Shown one piece after another: positions 26,850-37,868 of a DNA stretch of 64,000 nt. Within the stretch, counting starts at the first letter, position 1. Every line of letters starts with the position of its first letter. Below the pieces are notes generated by a model. It was not told the origin of the DNA, did no database searches, and worked only from the letters and a program-made list of their open reading frames with translations. The position numbers were made by a program, and so were the translations under genes. Source of the stretch: Megalopta genalis (Eukaryota > Arthropoda > Insecta > Hymenoptera > Halictidae); the NCBI RefSeq assembly GCF_051020955.1, contig NW_027476187.1, positions 372,001 through 436,000 on the forward strand, given 5' to 3'.

Positions 26850-27420
26850 TCCATCTCACTCTCTCTTTCACGCCCTCGCTCTCTCCTTATCTCTTATTCT
26901 CTCTTTCTTTCTCATTTCATATATCACTATTTCTATCTCTATTTCTATCTCTTATTCTATCTCCATCTTTCTATCTCTGTAACTCTCTAACTCTATAATT
27001 TTATATCTCTCTAACTCGCTAATTCTATATCTCCCTAACTCTCTAATTTTATATCTCTCTATCTGTCTATCTCTCTCTATCTCTCTATCTCTCTATCTCT
27101 CTATCTCTTTAATTTTCTATCTCTCTATCTCGCTATCTCTGTATCTCTCTATCTCTCTATCTCTTTAATTTTCTATCTCTCTATCTCTCTATCTCTCTAA
27201 TTTTCTATCTCTCTATCTCTGTATCTCTATCTCTCTATCTCTATCTCTATCTCTATCTCTATCTCTATCTCTATCTCTATCTCTATCTCTATCTCTATCT
27301 CTATCTCTATCTCTATCTCTATCTCTATCTCTATCTCTATCTCTACCTCTATCTCTATCTCTATTTCTATCTCTATCTCTTATTCTTTCTCTCTCCTTCT
27401 CTTTATTTCACTCGTTCGTA
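26850..27420. repeat. Pyrimidine-rich microsatellite field with a TAGAGA (CTCTAT) hexamer core
   Basis: The flanks are CT-rich words such as ctctctaactctat. From about 27,222 to 27,383 the sequence is an almost pure (ctctat)n run with one ctctac variant. Read on the other strand the unit is TAGAGA, one base away from the TAGAGG unit of the array at 14,735-15,914. Confidence 0.9.
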
Positions 27421-27898
27421 ATGGAATATGCAATCCGCTCCCATCATACATCGTGTTTCATAATTCATGGCACAAATTGGATCCGGCACGGCTGGAATTA
27501 AGAGGAAAATCAAGAATAATGAAATTCCAACTTTCATCTGTCTTGAGATTATTTTGCGCATTGTACCATATGCACAAAGTGTTGTCGAGAGCTTACACAT
27601 TCTTGCAATATTTCAGACGGACAGTTCGCAGTTTTTTTAAAACGGACGCGGACTGCGTTAGAAATTTCTTCTATGGATTTACAAAGTATAACGCTGTATG
27701 ACAATAGTCAGCTTAGTTTAGTATTAAAGTAAATATGGTAAAGTCTGTCAATTCTGTTTTGATCTGAAAGAGACGTCATCCACGTGCCAAACAAAATCCA
27801 TCAATAATAGTAATAATAATAACAGTGATAATAATATATCTATTAGCTAAAAATTACGCAAATATGCGAAGAGGGGGAACTGATGGACTGGGACGTAG

Positions 27899-27907
27899 AA
27901 CTCTCTT

Positions 27908-27958
<51 letters not shown>
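27899..27958. repeat. CT dinucleotide microsatellite
   Basis: A nearly pure (CT)n run of about 60 bp. Confidence 0.95.
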
Positions 27959-27961
<3 letters not shown>

Positions 27962-30900
27962 CTGACTATCTCTGCCTCCATCTTTCTATTTCTCCCTATC
28001 CAGCCGAGTTTCTTCGTATTCCCTTTGCGTGACTTAATTACTCGTCGTTCTAATCCCTGTCCGTTAATATTTGCGCTATCGTAAAGGCGAATCAGAGCAC
28101 TGACGGCTCTGTTTTCCTTATTTCCAGTTCTGCTTCTGGTAATTGGATCCGCCGGGCTTCCGTGATTACGCGTCAGTCAGGATTAACTCGGCACGCGCGT
28201 TACGTTGCGCAGGTGCGGCCCGTGCGAGCAGCAACCGGGCCTGTGGTTGCACGGCTGATTTAAGTAAATGTTCGGCCGTTGATAGGATCGCGCGATCTTC
28301 CAGCAACGTGTGTATCGCTTATTAACCTTTTTCAGTTAGATATCGGTAAATATGTCATCGGGAGTATCAGGACGCCGTGCGGGGTTTATGCGCGATAAAG
28401 CTCGCAGATTTTTAATTAAACTCCCCCCGACGAGGAAATCCCTTTGACTTTCGTCGATGTATCTAATATTTATTGTTTACGCGATGCGATTTAGCGGTGA
28501 CTGACGGTTCCAAGTTGAGTAGACGACGCAGTTGCGATTCACTCCGAGGAATTTTTATCGGGAATGTCTGTAAAGTTTTATTGTTCCCGACGAGAGATTG
28601 TTAGCTTCGAATCAGCAGATTATTGTTAAGTAGAAAAAACATCAGAAGATACATAATCATATTGTGTCCAAGTTATTAATAATTTCTAATGAGAGTTTGT
28701 TAGCTTCGAATCAGAAAATTATAGTTATCGTTGGACCTTTACGCAAAATCGGATCGTTATACAAAATAAAAATTGTCTAAATGAATTGTAAAGAATATAA
28801 ATTAGCTGAAGCTCATTTTCCTCTTTTAGTGATTGTAATAAGTTGAAGATAACGTAACGCTATCCTTAATTAAATTTATTTAAATTCACTTAAAACTTTC
28901 ACTTGAAAATTCACTCAAATTCACTAAATTCGCTATCCTTAAATTCCTTAAATTCATCCGATGTCTTTATTATAAAATTCTTTTTAACTGATTACAAATG
29001 TTACGAGGTGCGATATATCGATATTCAATAGCCGTTTCTCGAACTAACTGCGGATAAGTTTTATTCTGCCCAAAGATTCGTTATATTTGCATAAATAGTT
29101 CAGTTATCGTTCGTTCTCCGAAGAAAGTTCGAAACAATAATACATAGATGTGCGGCATATTTTGTATTTCGAAATTTATACTGGACCATTGTTCAGAAGT
29201 TCTATTATCCAAAACAGGTACTCAGAACCCGTCAGGAGGCTGAACTCGCGACACGAAATATTGGAATGGTTTTTCGGCGTAATCTCATGTTAGCGCTACA
29301 ATAGAATCATATTTAAAGCTCCTTCAAAAGGGGTGGTTTCAATAGGATATCGAGCACAAAACAGAGCAACGCTCGAAGCCGGAGATTTACGACGGTTTGT
29401 TGCTGGTTTTCATGAATGTGTAGGCAGCTGTTCGCTAGGCTCGTGGGATGTTCGCTATAGCTCGCATAAGCTCTCTTTTACTGCCTTGGGCTTCTGATGG
29501 CCAATGCTCTAAACGAGTGTAAACACTATCGCGGATAAGTATATGGTCGCTTTCTATACTTACACGATAGTAACGCATAAGCAGTGGCACATTACTGGCC
29601 GGAAAAATCGTGCGATGTGTTTCGATACGTTTTTGTAATAAATATAGAGTCTATTGTACTCTTAATAAATAATGGAAAATTTTTATAACATATGAGGCGT
29701 TAAAAAAAATGGTTTAAGTCAAAACACTTAATTTGTGGATGATGAAAAAAAATTAAAAACTCTGTAAAATGCAATAACGTATGATATTGTTACCAACTCA
29801 TTTATGAAAGCCCCTTTGAAGCTTCAACGTAAAATATTAAAGAAGAATCGCAGAAAATATGAAATTCGATATGATTTAATAATATTAAATCACTCTAGCA
29901 CAAAATTGACTTACGAAAGTTGTTTACATGTAATCGCCGGTTACAAAATTGTATCAGTCAAACGCACTTTTGTTAAAACAGCGAACAAAATAATACAAGT
30001 AATATTTCACTTGCAGTAACTTTATCTTCATTTATTTGCAGCGAAACGTGAAAAAATAAATTACAATAAAGTCTCTGTTAAGAATCCATTAAATTTATGA
30101 TTATTTCGTCGATCGGAAAGTTTAAAGAAATGATTAAAAAGCAGTGACGATTACAAAGGTAGAATTTTAAAAATGTTTCGCATTTCGTACGAGAGATATA
30201 TTATAAGAAAGATTCGACGGTGAATAAAAAGATAATTACGATGTAACAGACATGTATTTGCCAATATCTGTGCCAGGAATACGACATCCTTGATATCGTG
30301 TTCTACAGGGCTGGGATTGCCGCTATTGATTTCCATAGCTACTGAATCTACAGCCCCCACCCGTTATTCCGGGCACGCAGTATATCAAATAATCGCTCGC
30401 GGAGCTTCGCGAATGACGGCGACGAAGTTATTTATTATTTCGCGATATTGTTTGCCCGTTGTTCCAAGATTCGCGTCAATAATATTGGCAAGCCGTCCCA
30501 CGGCGACACCGCGGTTTTCGTTAACTCGCTGCGAGAGCGACGCGCGAACGTCGCGACGCGACGCTCCGATGAAAAAAGAAAAACACTCTCTGTCCAGCGC
30601 TATTTCATTTTCATACCTGCGCGGCCAGCCCTTCCCGCGCAGCTCTGTAATTACGTTGTTCGCAGTTTGAACCGGGCGTCCGCGTTTATTTCGTTACAGC
30701 ACCTCGGAACGCTCTAATTCAGCCGGGGATAGTTCCCTTCGCGGCTCGCTCCGCCGCGCCGGAAGGAGGAAAAGAATCGCAGATGTTGTAAGTGAAGTGC
30801 AAGTGCGGTGGACGGTTCAGCTTTTTCAGCTGGTCGTAGCCTGCGCGCGGCCGTGATGGAGCAGCGTGCAGGATGGTGTGGGTGGGGGGCAGCGTTAAGG

Positions 30901-33900
30901 ATAAAGTTGTCCGAAAAAAGTGGAATTTTTGAAAAGCCTGGCGGGAGAATATTTCGTGGCCGGCTGAGCTGGCCGTTATAAATCCCGGAATAAAAATAGC
31001 GTCTCGCTGTGGCGGGGCTCGCGGTAATAAAACTGAAACGGGCGAGAAGGAAACGCGGACGCTGCGCGTCGCTCGAAAAAAATTCCATAATCAGGAACAA
31101 AGGCGTCAGCCGTGATACGTTTATTTGGCCTGGTTCGACGCGGCGGGCTTGACTCCTTTTATCGAGCGGAACGGTCGCCGCGCGATCAAAGCCGGATATA
31201 TCCGTGCATAAGTTGACCCCGGAGTTCGGCCGGGCTCGAACCAACTTTTCCGGAGGGAAATCCTTCGAACACACCACGGCCGCCGCCGCCGGTTTTTCCT
31301 AAATTCACGGCGTCACGCGAGAAATGGGTAGTAATAACGCAGTAATAACGCGTAGTAATAACGCGAGCTGAAGATAATCATTATCGTGACAAGAAATTGT
31401 TTGACACGCGCCTCGGTTAACGAGCGCAATTTTAAATTCATAAAGCTTAATTAGCGTGTATCAGGGGTCGCTTGTGCTCAAGCTGGCATGTATCCGAAAC
31501 ATGCGAATGCCTGCCCTCGAAACAAATCCCCTCTGATCCCTTTCCAGATTATATTGGTTCGGTCTTCCCCCGCCGGCGATTATGATAGCATACAAAGTAT
31601 TCGTCTACGGTAGACTTTACTGCATAGAGTAGCAGCGGTCTTAATTTTAAGACGACGGATTTTAATTTCAGTTCGAAGCATGCAACTGATACTTGTTTCT
31701 TCGATTTGTTTCCTTCCTCAATCTGAAAATATGTGTCTCACTTATATAACATTAACAATTTTTCGGCTGGAAATATTTTTCGCGAAATTCTTCAGAGATC
31801 ATTATCGTTTTAGATGATGTCAGCTTCCAGAAGACACAGGAACCGCGTGATCACGTCCGTCAGACGAGGCACCATTTGTTCATTTCTCAGTTGAAGCTCT
31901 CAAACATTAAACATTATTTCGGCAAATAGTTTTTGTCGGATGTTGTTAATTATTCTGTTGCAACCATCGCTCCCACGGATTGTCGTTATTGTTACATGAA
32001 TATGCGTATGAAATTACCAAACTGTAAGGAAAATTACAGATACGGCTACATTTACTGTTAAACGAGCATTTCATGTTCCTTGTTCTATGTAAATGTTATT
32101 TTCATTTGAATAGTTTCAGAAAACAACGTAGAAGAACTTTATTTGCAAAAGCTGAGGTTAACGAAAGTGAATTTAATTTGTGGGAGGGTGAGTATCGATT
32201 GCAAAACAGCGAGTGTCGCTTGTAAAAGGGTGAATTTGATTCGAACGAAAAAATGAATTCCACTGACTTCCAATCGTAAACATTGTGCAAAATATTTATA
32301 TAAAAATATTCTATAAAAATATTACATCAAAATATATACATATAATTTAAATATTAAATATTATTCTTGGACGATTCGATGTTTGCTCGTATTTCGTATG
32401 ACGAATTGCTCTTCAAATGACGGACGTCATTTTGTGGAAGATCTGCAAGCACGCGCGTTCCACCGATCTTTTTCTTCTCTCTTGATGCCTCAATCGTTTG
32501 TCCGTTACTGTACGAGGCAAACAGGAAACGTCACTCGACGCCAATTTGCCGCTTCTGCTTAGGCCAACGCTTGTCCCCGCGACGCGCCGCGACGATTCCT
32601 AAGCACGCATGAAGCACCAGATTTATTCAGTGTCGTTTGCGTAACGACGACGCACGCCCCTGGCCGATCGTAACGAGTGTCATCATCATCTTCTGTTAAG
32701 GGACACAATCTTTCCAACAATTTTTCCATTTTCTCTGTCGCGCCCGACGAGAGAGAGAGAGAGGGAGAGACAGAGAGAGACTGCAATTTCAACGAGGAAA
32801 TGGTTAATACCGCACCGCCTTCTTTGATAAGGTGATTTCGCGGGCCCTTCTTCATTCAACTCCTACGCTGCGACGATGGGTTTTGTTAGGGAATATTGAA
32901 TGTCCAAGTATTTTGATGGCGCCTGTTTTCTTTGCGATCCAAATTTATTCTGTCCAGGGAGAACAACGAAGGTATTTGCACGGGACGACACGGTTCGCAG
33001 CTGCACTTAACCCGAGAGCTCGTCGGTCTAGCGAGAGCGATCGAAGCCTCTCTCGACGATTACTGAAATTACAAGAGACCTTCCGGGATGGCTCGTTTAT
33101 TCAAATATTATCCGATTTATACCAAGTTTTCTCGTTCGTTTGCACGCGGCATATTCCGGCATCGATAAAAAATTCATTTCAAATTTCTCAACGGCGAAAA
33201 AAGTTATGGGCATTGTTGGTGGATCAGTATTAACCAGTTCGCGTTTTATTTTCATTGTCTTCGATAAATCTCCGGCATTGTGCATTCATTTGTGCGCTTC
33301 CTTTTCATTATTCCACTTAACCGACCTTCTTCTTATCGTGATCATTTTTTAGTTTGAAAAGAGACCATATTTTCATTTGTCGTATATTCGTGTTTATATT
33401 CGTTCCGTAATTTTGATCATTGTCGTACACGCGATCGAAGAAGCTGCGTGGAAAAAAACATTGAAATATCTTTGTTGTTTCTAAGTGCACGACGAAAGCT
33501 GTTTCGTGCCTTTGAGAAGTCACCGAACGCCATCGTGCAATGTTGACGCCTCGAGACGCCCGACGGCAAGCTTAGCAATTATGGCTACTTGTGCGCAGAG
33601 CAAGCGTCATGTTTCTCAGCAAACCACAGTCAAAGGTGCGCAGTAACTAAACTGTTCGACAGGGCGAGCAAAATGGTTGCAAGGGAAAAATGTTTTTCGC
33701 CTCGCTTTTCTCGCAGAATTTCTCGTACGCGTACAGCGGTCCACACGCTTCCCGATAAAATTTCGCCTTTTACTTTCTGAAAGTGGTATTCGAAATATTT
33801 TCCACGAGGCGAAGCAATAAACATTTTTCCTTCCATATCACATCTTTAATATCACAATATTCTGTGTATGATTAAATTTGTTGTACGCTGATGTATCTAC

Positions 33901-36451
33901 AAATAATGGAGACATTTAAATGTTACTATTCAGCTATTTTATCCTGTATATAATAATAATAATAATAATAATAATATAATAGCGAATTTATTTATTCCCG
34001 TAAACGCGTAACTCGGAGATTTCGATGTTCCAGAATAAATAAATGATTAAAATTATTATAATTTTCCAGGAACATCGGCAGAGTAATCTGCTATATCAAC
34101 AAAGAACGAACTTAAAAAAAAAATAACAGTCGTCAAATAAAAATTAAACTGATCGAGAGAATAAAATTAAATTTAAAGTAAAAAATAGTTTAAAAGTAGG
34201 CTTTCCATAGAAATGTTTAAAAGTTAACAAGTTTCAGGCGAAGGGAACTTTAGAACTTGGCGATGGAAGATAAGACTGTCCATTATTCCAGTTTAGTGTT
34301 AATGGCTTTTTAGATTTCTTCTTGCGGAAAAGTGCAGTGCATCCGCAAGAAAGAATAGGATGAGGTCCGTTCTGGAGAACTGCATTAGTCCGTAAATTTT
34401 TTACGGTCAGGAGACTCGGGGCTGCAGAATAGTAAACATCATTTTTAAGACTACTAACTCGGTTATCAAGCGCTCGTTGCTATCGAAATAAAAATTCCGA
34501 GCACCCCGGGTTACAGTTGATTGTCGCAAACGTAAAATTACATCCCTCGTTGCACACGAATTTTCGGTTTCTGATGGAACAACAACTGCAGAAAATTAGT
34601 GAAATTAGAGCAATACGTTGATCGACCTGTACTGGTTTTCTTTATATATATTTCATATATTTTATTTATTGTCGCATCATTGTAATTTCGTGTATATACT
34701 AATCGAACAGAAAAATTGTATTCCAAAATTGACTTTCGATATTTCCGAAAAAATTCTACCTAGTTTTAAATTCAAGTTAAACCGATTGTGTGTGTGTCAG
34801 TTTTAACGAAAATCGCCACGTGAATGAACGGAAGTCACAAAATTCCAAAAAGCGTTAACACGGTTAAACACGCGAATGCTACGAATCCACTGCAAATCCA
34901 CGCCAAATTATTTGGTCAAGCTTTAATTGACAGCGAAAAAACGTTCGGCAGGCACAGTGTCCGTGGAAAGGGCAATAGTTGGACAAACGTTGGGAAGAAA
35001 GGTGGTGCGCATGTAGTAGTTAATTGGCGAAGAAATATGTGAACGGCACGTCCGCGCCCGTAAACCGACGGGGCAGCCCATGAAAAATAAATATAAGTGT
35101 ATTTAAAACGAAAATATTGGAGCCTTACGCCACTCCTGTGACACATAATAGCGTCGACTCGTTAATATCCTGAGAACGGTGTTTTCACGGCAACGAACGT
35201 AGTCACGTACTCAATTTACGACAGGACATTCTACGCCGGTGGATTTTCCATCGTTGTCAGACTCGGCTTGAAGAGCCATCCACACATTCCCGGCGACAAA
35301 CTGCGCGGGTTCGCGCGCGCTCGTAAAAAGCTTAAAAACAAAATCAATGACTGAGAAAAAAAACCGAACGCGAAGCAGCTCGCAATTACTTTGTTTTCCT
35401 GTCCCGTGAAAAAAGGCGTGTCTCCGATAGCGCCGATATTAACCTTACCCATGGGAAGACTTTAAGAGTTGTGCGTGCGACATGGACGGGGCATTTACGG
35501 CGTCCAGGAACATTTCGGATTAAATACTTCAACTTCTTTTGTTATCACTGCGGAGTAGCTCGGCTGAAGCAGCTGTTGGACTTTATGTCTATAAAACGCC
35601 GTCCCTTATTAGCTCTTTTATGCCGACTTTGCAGACACTTGGCCGCGATGATGAATTTTTGACTTTTAATGCCTCTGTGCGTTCAACCACCTTCCCTCCC
35701 TCTCTTCGCCGGGTCTTAGTTCGTTGTTCTTCGCGACATGTCCGCCGGCACGCTATTCCCAATTCCGAGGTTTACGGCGAAAGTTCCTTCGTTACGAGCA
35801 GGCAATCGAGTAATAATTGTTACTAATGATTTGTAAGCAGTGTTCCAAGAATGCGGAGTCAGTGCGTAAAAAATTCGGCGGAAACTTCGGCGGAGGATCG
35901 CTGTTTCACGACGGTGCCGACCTCGTTTCTCGCAAACGCTGCCCGGGAACCGCACGAATTAAAATGTCAGGTTCGATCCCATTCTCTCAGCTCGCTTGTT
36001 ACCAACAGATCTCTCTGTTTATTTAGAAGCGCCCGGTAATTGATTAATGCGCTCGATACCGCGTCGACGGTCACGCATGGATGACACTAATATATTTCGG
36101 TTTGCGTTGCGGTACGTTCGAATGAAGCGAACATTTCTACGATTTTTAGAGCGTGATGGAGTTGATATAAATCGTGATCTTTCGTTTTACTTTTTTGGTT
36201 TCGTCTGGGAAATTACTTTGTTTCGGGGAATTTTTGAGGTTAGTGTTAGGCAAAAAGACTACGGAAGCGCGGGTGATGAATGTTAATTTTGGTTGCAAGG
36301 AGGCAAAATATTTGCAAGAAATATTCCCTCTGAAATCACAAACGAATTCACGCAACCCGGTCGAATTTTGAAAAATTTCTATTCTAATACTTTATTATAC
36401 ACACATATTTAACAATTAATATATTTATTTTCGAAATATATTCAATATTTC
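27959..36451. other. Long intergenic stretch, no gene recognised
   Basis: About 8.5 kb with no convincing gene. The GC-rich, CpG-bearing zone 30,380-31,320 holds a 187-codon minus-strand open frame (30,714-31,277) whose composition follows the local GC content; I match it to no family. Small features include a short direct repeat around tgttagcttcgaatcag (28,599 and 28,698), three agtaataacgc copies at 31,329-31,366, a GA-rich run at 32,750-32,781 and an AAT run at about 33,952-33,976. A promoter or 5' exon in the GC-rich zone is possible but unsupported. Confidence 0.5.
32750..32781. repeat. GA-rich microsatellite
   Basis: A short imperfect (GA)n run flanked by unique sequence. Confidence 0.85.
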
Positions 36452-36847
36452 TGTAGTATCGTAATTTAGTGGGTACGTTTAGGACGAGGAGGAGTGTTAG
36501 GCTTAGGAGACCGTAGTTTTAAGACTTTGTATTTATGGTAGGCAATAGAAGAGAAATGTTGGCGAAGGCCGGGTCAGATGGGAAAAACCCTTGGCGACAG
36601 GGAGCCGGCCGATGCTATTATCACGTTTTTGGAAAAGGCAGGCGTTGTGTCGAAGGAGCGTGTTTGGAGTGGACAGGGTGTGTTCGAGAGTCGTCGAGTG
36701 AGGAGCGTTGCGAGTTGTAGAATTAAGTGAAGTAGTTGTAATCCTAGTTGCAGATACGGTACGCAATATTTCCTGTTTTCATCACGTTTAGTTCTTTCCT
36801 AATCAATACATATTCTATATTGTTTAAATATTGAACAAATTTCTACA
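36452..36847 (+). repeat. 5' LTR of the gypsy element
   Basis: 396 bp, TG...CA ends. It differs from the right LTR at about 17 positions by my manual count (about 4%), six of them clustered at about 36,598-36,622. Confidence 0.93.
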
Positions 36848-36923
36848 TCATTTTGATATCGTGACTGTAGGAGTTGAGAGTTGAACTCTAGTTGTTGTGT
36901 TGGGCATTTAGAAACCTTTTAAG

Positions 36924-37868
36924 ATGTCTGAAGGAAACGATACCGTTGTCGAAGTGTCACATGCATGCCTATCTGCTGACAAATTAGAGGAAATTATAAC
37001 AATGAAGTTAACCGATTTGAAGGAAGAATTGAAGAGTCGCAAGCTGAGAACGTCGGGAAATAAGAAGCAATTACAAGATCGGCTTAAAGTAGCCATAATG
37101 TTGCAAATAGAACATGGCGAAGAGGAAGACTATACTGATGGCAGTGAAGATGAAGAAGAAGGAAGCAATGTGAGACGATGCGTGTGACGGATGCAGGCAT
37201 TAACATTCAGAGATGTTGAGGAGTCCATGCGTACATTTAGCGGAGACGATAAAGCAAACATTCGTTGTTGGCTCGAAGAGTTTGAAGACATGGCGGAGCT
37301 ATGTGAATGGAGTGAAGTATAAAAAGTTATTTATGCGAAGCGGTTATTGCGTGGATCGGCGAGATTGTTCGTCGACTATGAAAAATGTTGTCGCAAATGG
37401 ATCGAGATGAAGCGAGCATTGGAATCTGAATTTGCTAAAACTGCAAATAGGTACAAGATACATACAGAGTTGTCACGTAAAATTAAAAGATCGAACGAGT
37501 CGTATCAAGAATACATTTATCAAATGTTGGAGATTGCGAAGCAAGCGGACATGGAAGTAACAACAGTTATTAAGTATATTATTGACGGAGTTCAGGATTT
37601 CGAGACAAACAAAACGATATTGTACGGTGCTAGAAATATACGTGAGTTGAAAGAAAAATTCGAAATTTACGAAGACATGAAGGAAAAATCAGGAACGAAA
37701 AACAGGCGACCTGAGGAGAAGAAGAAGACGACCGTCCATGGAACCTCATCACAAGGTGAATCACAGCAAGTGGCACAGCAAGAAATACGGCGATGTTTTT
37801 TGTGTGGAAACCGATACCATACGGCTGCAAACTGCCCGACGAAAGAAAGAGGACCCAAGTGTGTCTGA
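36924..37868 (+). pseudogene. gag: gypsy gag, SAP motif plus zinc knuckle, two in-frame stops
   Basis: This is the structural polyprotein of the retrotransposon, which would form cytoplasmic virus-like particles and bind element RNA. One frame runs from ATG at 36,924 to the stop ending at 37,868 (314 codons) but is interrupted by TGA at 37,185-37,187 (codon 88) and TAA at 37,320-37,322 (codon 133). Residues about 28-58 fit a SAP motif (LTDLKEELKSRKL, then SGNKKQL and DRL), a DNA-binding fold usually found in nuclear proteins. The central part after the first stop has gypsy gag wording (FSGDDKANIRCWLEEFE). A zinc knuckle CX2CX4HX4C lies at codons 291-304 (37,794-37,835). The frame overlaps the start of the pol frame by about 130 bases, in a different phase, so the original would have needed ribosomal frameshifting or has lost sequence at the junction. 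Both stops are explicable as C-to-T changes (CGA and CAA). The gag assignment is firm; the SAP assignment is by motif reading only. Confidence 0.88.

Noticed and set aside
30714..31277. A 187-codon minus-strand frame as a gene
   Set aside because: It lies in GC-rich sequence where stops are rare, overlaps other frames and shows no domain. It could hide a promoter or exon, but nothing supports it.
35960..35985. tRNA gene, suggested by a perfect B-box-like word ggttcgatccc
   Set aside because: The flanking bases do not form a T-stem, and no acceptor stem, D-arm or anticodon arm is found at the right distance.
36848..36900. Primer-binding site of the gypsy element
   Set aside because: The sequence after the left LTR (tcattttgatatcgtgac) did not match a tRNA 3' end I could name with confidence, so no site was annotated.
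37185..37190. Programmed stop readthrough in gag at TGA followed by CGG
   Set aside because: The context resembles known readthrough contexts, but a second in-frame stop (37,320), a pol stop, frameshifts and a large deletion show the copy is simply decayed. A CGA-to-TGA change explains it.
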